DNA from: Candidatus Halomonas stercoripullorum
Lineage (GTDB): Bacteria; Pseudomonadota; Gammaproteobacteria; Pseudomonadales; Halomonadaceae
Assembly: GCA_019114645.1 (NCBI GenBank)
Contig: DXFC01000132.1
Span: 1 to 6,129, forward strand
Reading direction: 5' to 3'
DNA length: 6,129 bases
Shown: one piece after another, positions 5,358-6,129 of the stretch
Position numbering within the stretch: position 1 is the first letter of the stretch
Layout of the letters: each line of letters begins with the position of its first letter
Program-made: the position numbers and the translations under genes
Notes under the pieces: generated by a model
The model's database searches: none
Told to the model about the DNA's origin: nothing
Seen by the model: the letters and a program-made list of their open reading frames with translations, nothing else

Positions 5358-6129
5358 ATGAGTTTGAATCCGAGAGACGTCGTGGTGGTCGACGGTGTAC
5401 GTACCGCCATGGCCAAGGCCAGGAACGGTGCTTTCCGTAACGTGCGTGCCGAAAACCTGTCTGCTGCCGTGATGCAGGCACTGTTTGATCGCAATGCCGG
5501 GCTCGACCCCAATGAGGTCGATGACGTGATCTGGGGCTGCGTCAACCAGACCCTTGAACAGTCGATGAACATTGCGCGCAACGCGGCAATCATGACGGGT
5601 ATCCCGCGCAGCGTGCCGGCCCAGACCGTCAACCGTCTGTGTGGCTCCTCGATGACCGCGCTGCACATTGCCGCGGCCAATATCAAGGCCGGCATGGGTG
5701 ACTTCTTTGTGATTGGCGGTGTTGAACACATGGAGCACGTCCCCATGGCTCACGGCGTCGACGTCAACCCGGCGGCCAGCAAGTATGCTGCCAAGGCGGC
5801 GATGATGATGGGTCTGACTGCCGAGTTGCTGGGCAAGATGCACGGCATCACCCGCGAAGAGCAGGACAAGTTTGGTGTACGCTCGCATCAGCGTGCCCAG
5901 GCTGCCCTGGAAGCGGGTCGCTTCGACAACGAAATCATCGGCGTGGAAGGCCACGACGCCAACGGTTTCCGCCAGTTGATTCAGCGCGATGAGGTGATTC
6001 GTGCCGACGCCAGCCTGGAGAAGATGGCCGAGCTCAAGCCGGTCTTCGATCCGCGCGGTGGTACGGTTACCGCCGGTACCTCCTCAGCGCTTTCCGTCGG
6101 GGCTTCCGCCATGGCGATCATGAGCTACG
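5358..6129 (+). CDS. fadA: 3-ketoacyl-CoA thiolase FadA, 3' end cut by window
   Basis: Beta subunit of the fatty acid oxidation complex. It cleaves 3-ketoacyl-CoA with CoA to acetyl-CoA and a shortened acyl-CoA. The window holds 257 complete codons of about 390. Features in order are VVVVDGVRTAMAKARNGAF (8-26), WGCVNQTLEQ (59-68), and the acyl-accepting nucleophile Cys95 in VNRLCGSSM. GGVEHMEHVPM and GLTAELLGKMHGI follow, as in other FadA proteins, then VTAGTSSALSVGASAM. The second catalytic Cys and the GHP histidine motif would lie beyond the window. Two departures from common thiolase patterns are RTA with NG where many have RTP with GG, and Val247 where most have Asp in SDGA. Neither touches Cys95. 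ATG 5358 has AGGAG nine bases upstream and is the operon partner of fadB. The call is FadA, not an AtoB or BktB biosynthetic thiolase, because of the fadB linkage and FadA-type segments. Confidence 0.96.
   Translation, partial: MSLNPRDVVVVDGVRTAMAKARNGAFRNVRAENLSAAVMQALFDRNAGLDPNEVDDVIWGCVNQTLEQSMNIARNAAIMTGIPRSVPAQTVNRLCGSSMTALHIAAANIKAGMGDFFVIGGVEHMEHVPMAHGVDVNPAASKYAAKAAMMMGLTAELLGKMHGITREEQDKFGVRSHQRAQAALEAGRFDNEIIGVEGHDANGFRQLIQRDEVIRADASLEKMAELKPVFDPRGGTVTAGTSSALSVGASAMAIMSY

Noticed and set aside
5310..5954. 214-codon minus-strand open frame across the fadB end and fadA
   Set aside because: It is antisense to two firmly identified genes, and its sequence is typical of a shadow frame.

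Overview
This 6.1 kb window looks like ordinary chromosomal DNA from a GC-rich gammaproteobacterium. By recollection the protein sequences fit the Halomonas/Marinobacter/Pseudomonas part of that class best. The pointers are a Uup-type ABC-F protein with its C-terminal coiled coil, a UspA-like protein, a SlyA-type MarR regulator, and a FadB that starts MIYQGNAITV as Pseudomonas-type FadB does. The genus is inference; no database search was possible. I see no insertion sequence, phage gene, tRNA, rRNA or CRISPR array, and no abrupt change in composition.

Layout. Bases 2-1399 (+) are the 3' three-quarters of uup. Bases 1401-1853 (-) are a 150-residue universal stress protein, tail to tail with uup and one base away. 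A 102-bp divergent spacer with a plausible sigma70 promoter for usp follows. Bases 1956-2492 (+) are an uncharacterised 178-residue protein with an N-terminal membrane anchor. It converges, three bases apart, on a SlyA/MarR regulator at 2496-2939 (-). A 205-bp divergent regulatory region (2940-3144) is dense in inverted repeats and includes a candidate PsrA-type operator. Bases 3145-5331 (+) are complete fadB, and 5358-6129 (+) is the first two-thirds of fadA, cut by the window edge.

How the genes work together. fadB and fadA lie 26 bp apart, each with its own Shine-Dalgarno sequence, and should form the fadBA operon. Its product is the alpha2beta2 multienzyme complex that carries out the last three steps of each beta-oxidation cycle. 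The SlyA-like gene is transcribed away from fadBA and shares its upstream region, so local regulation is possible but not shown. The fatty-acid-responsive repressor PsrA is a second candidate regulator because of the box at 3068-3087. Uup acts on the ribosome and in genome stability, and usp in stress response; neither is obviously linked to fatty-acid degradation.

Nothing here amounts to a clearly new biological system. The parts most worth attention are the slyA-fadB intergenic region, the uncharacterised membrane-anchored protein, and a few unusual residues in FadA.
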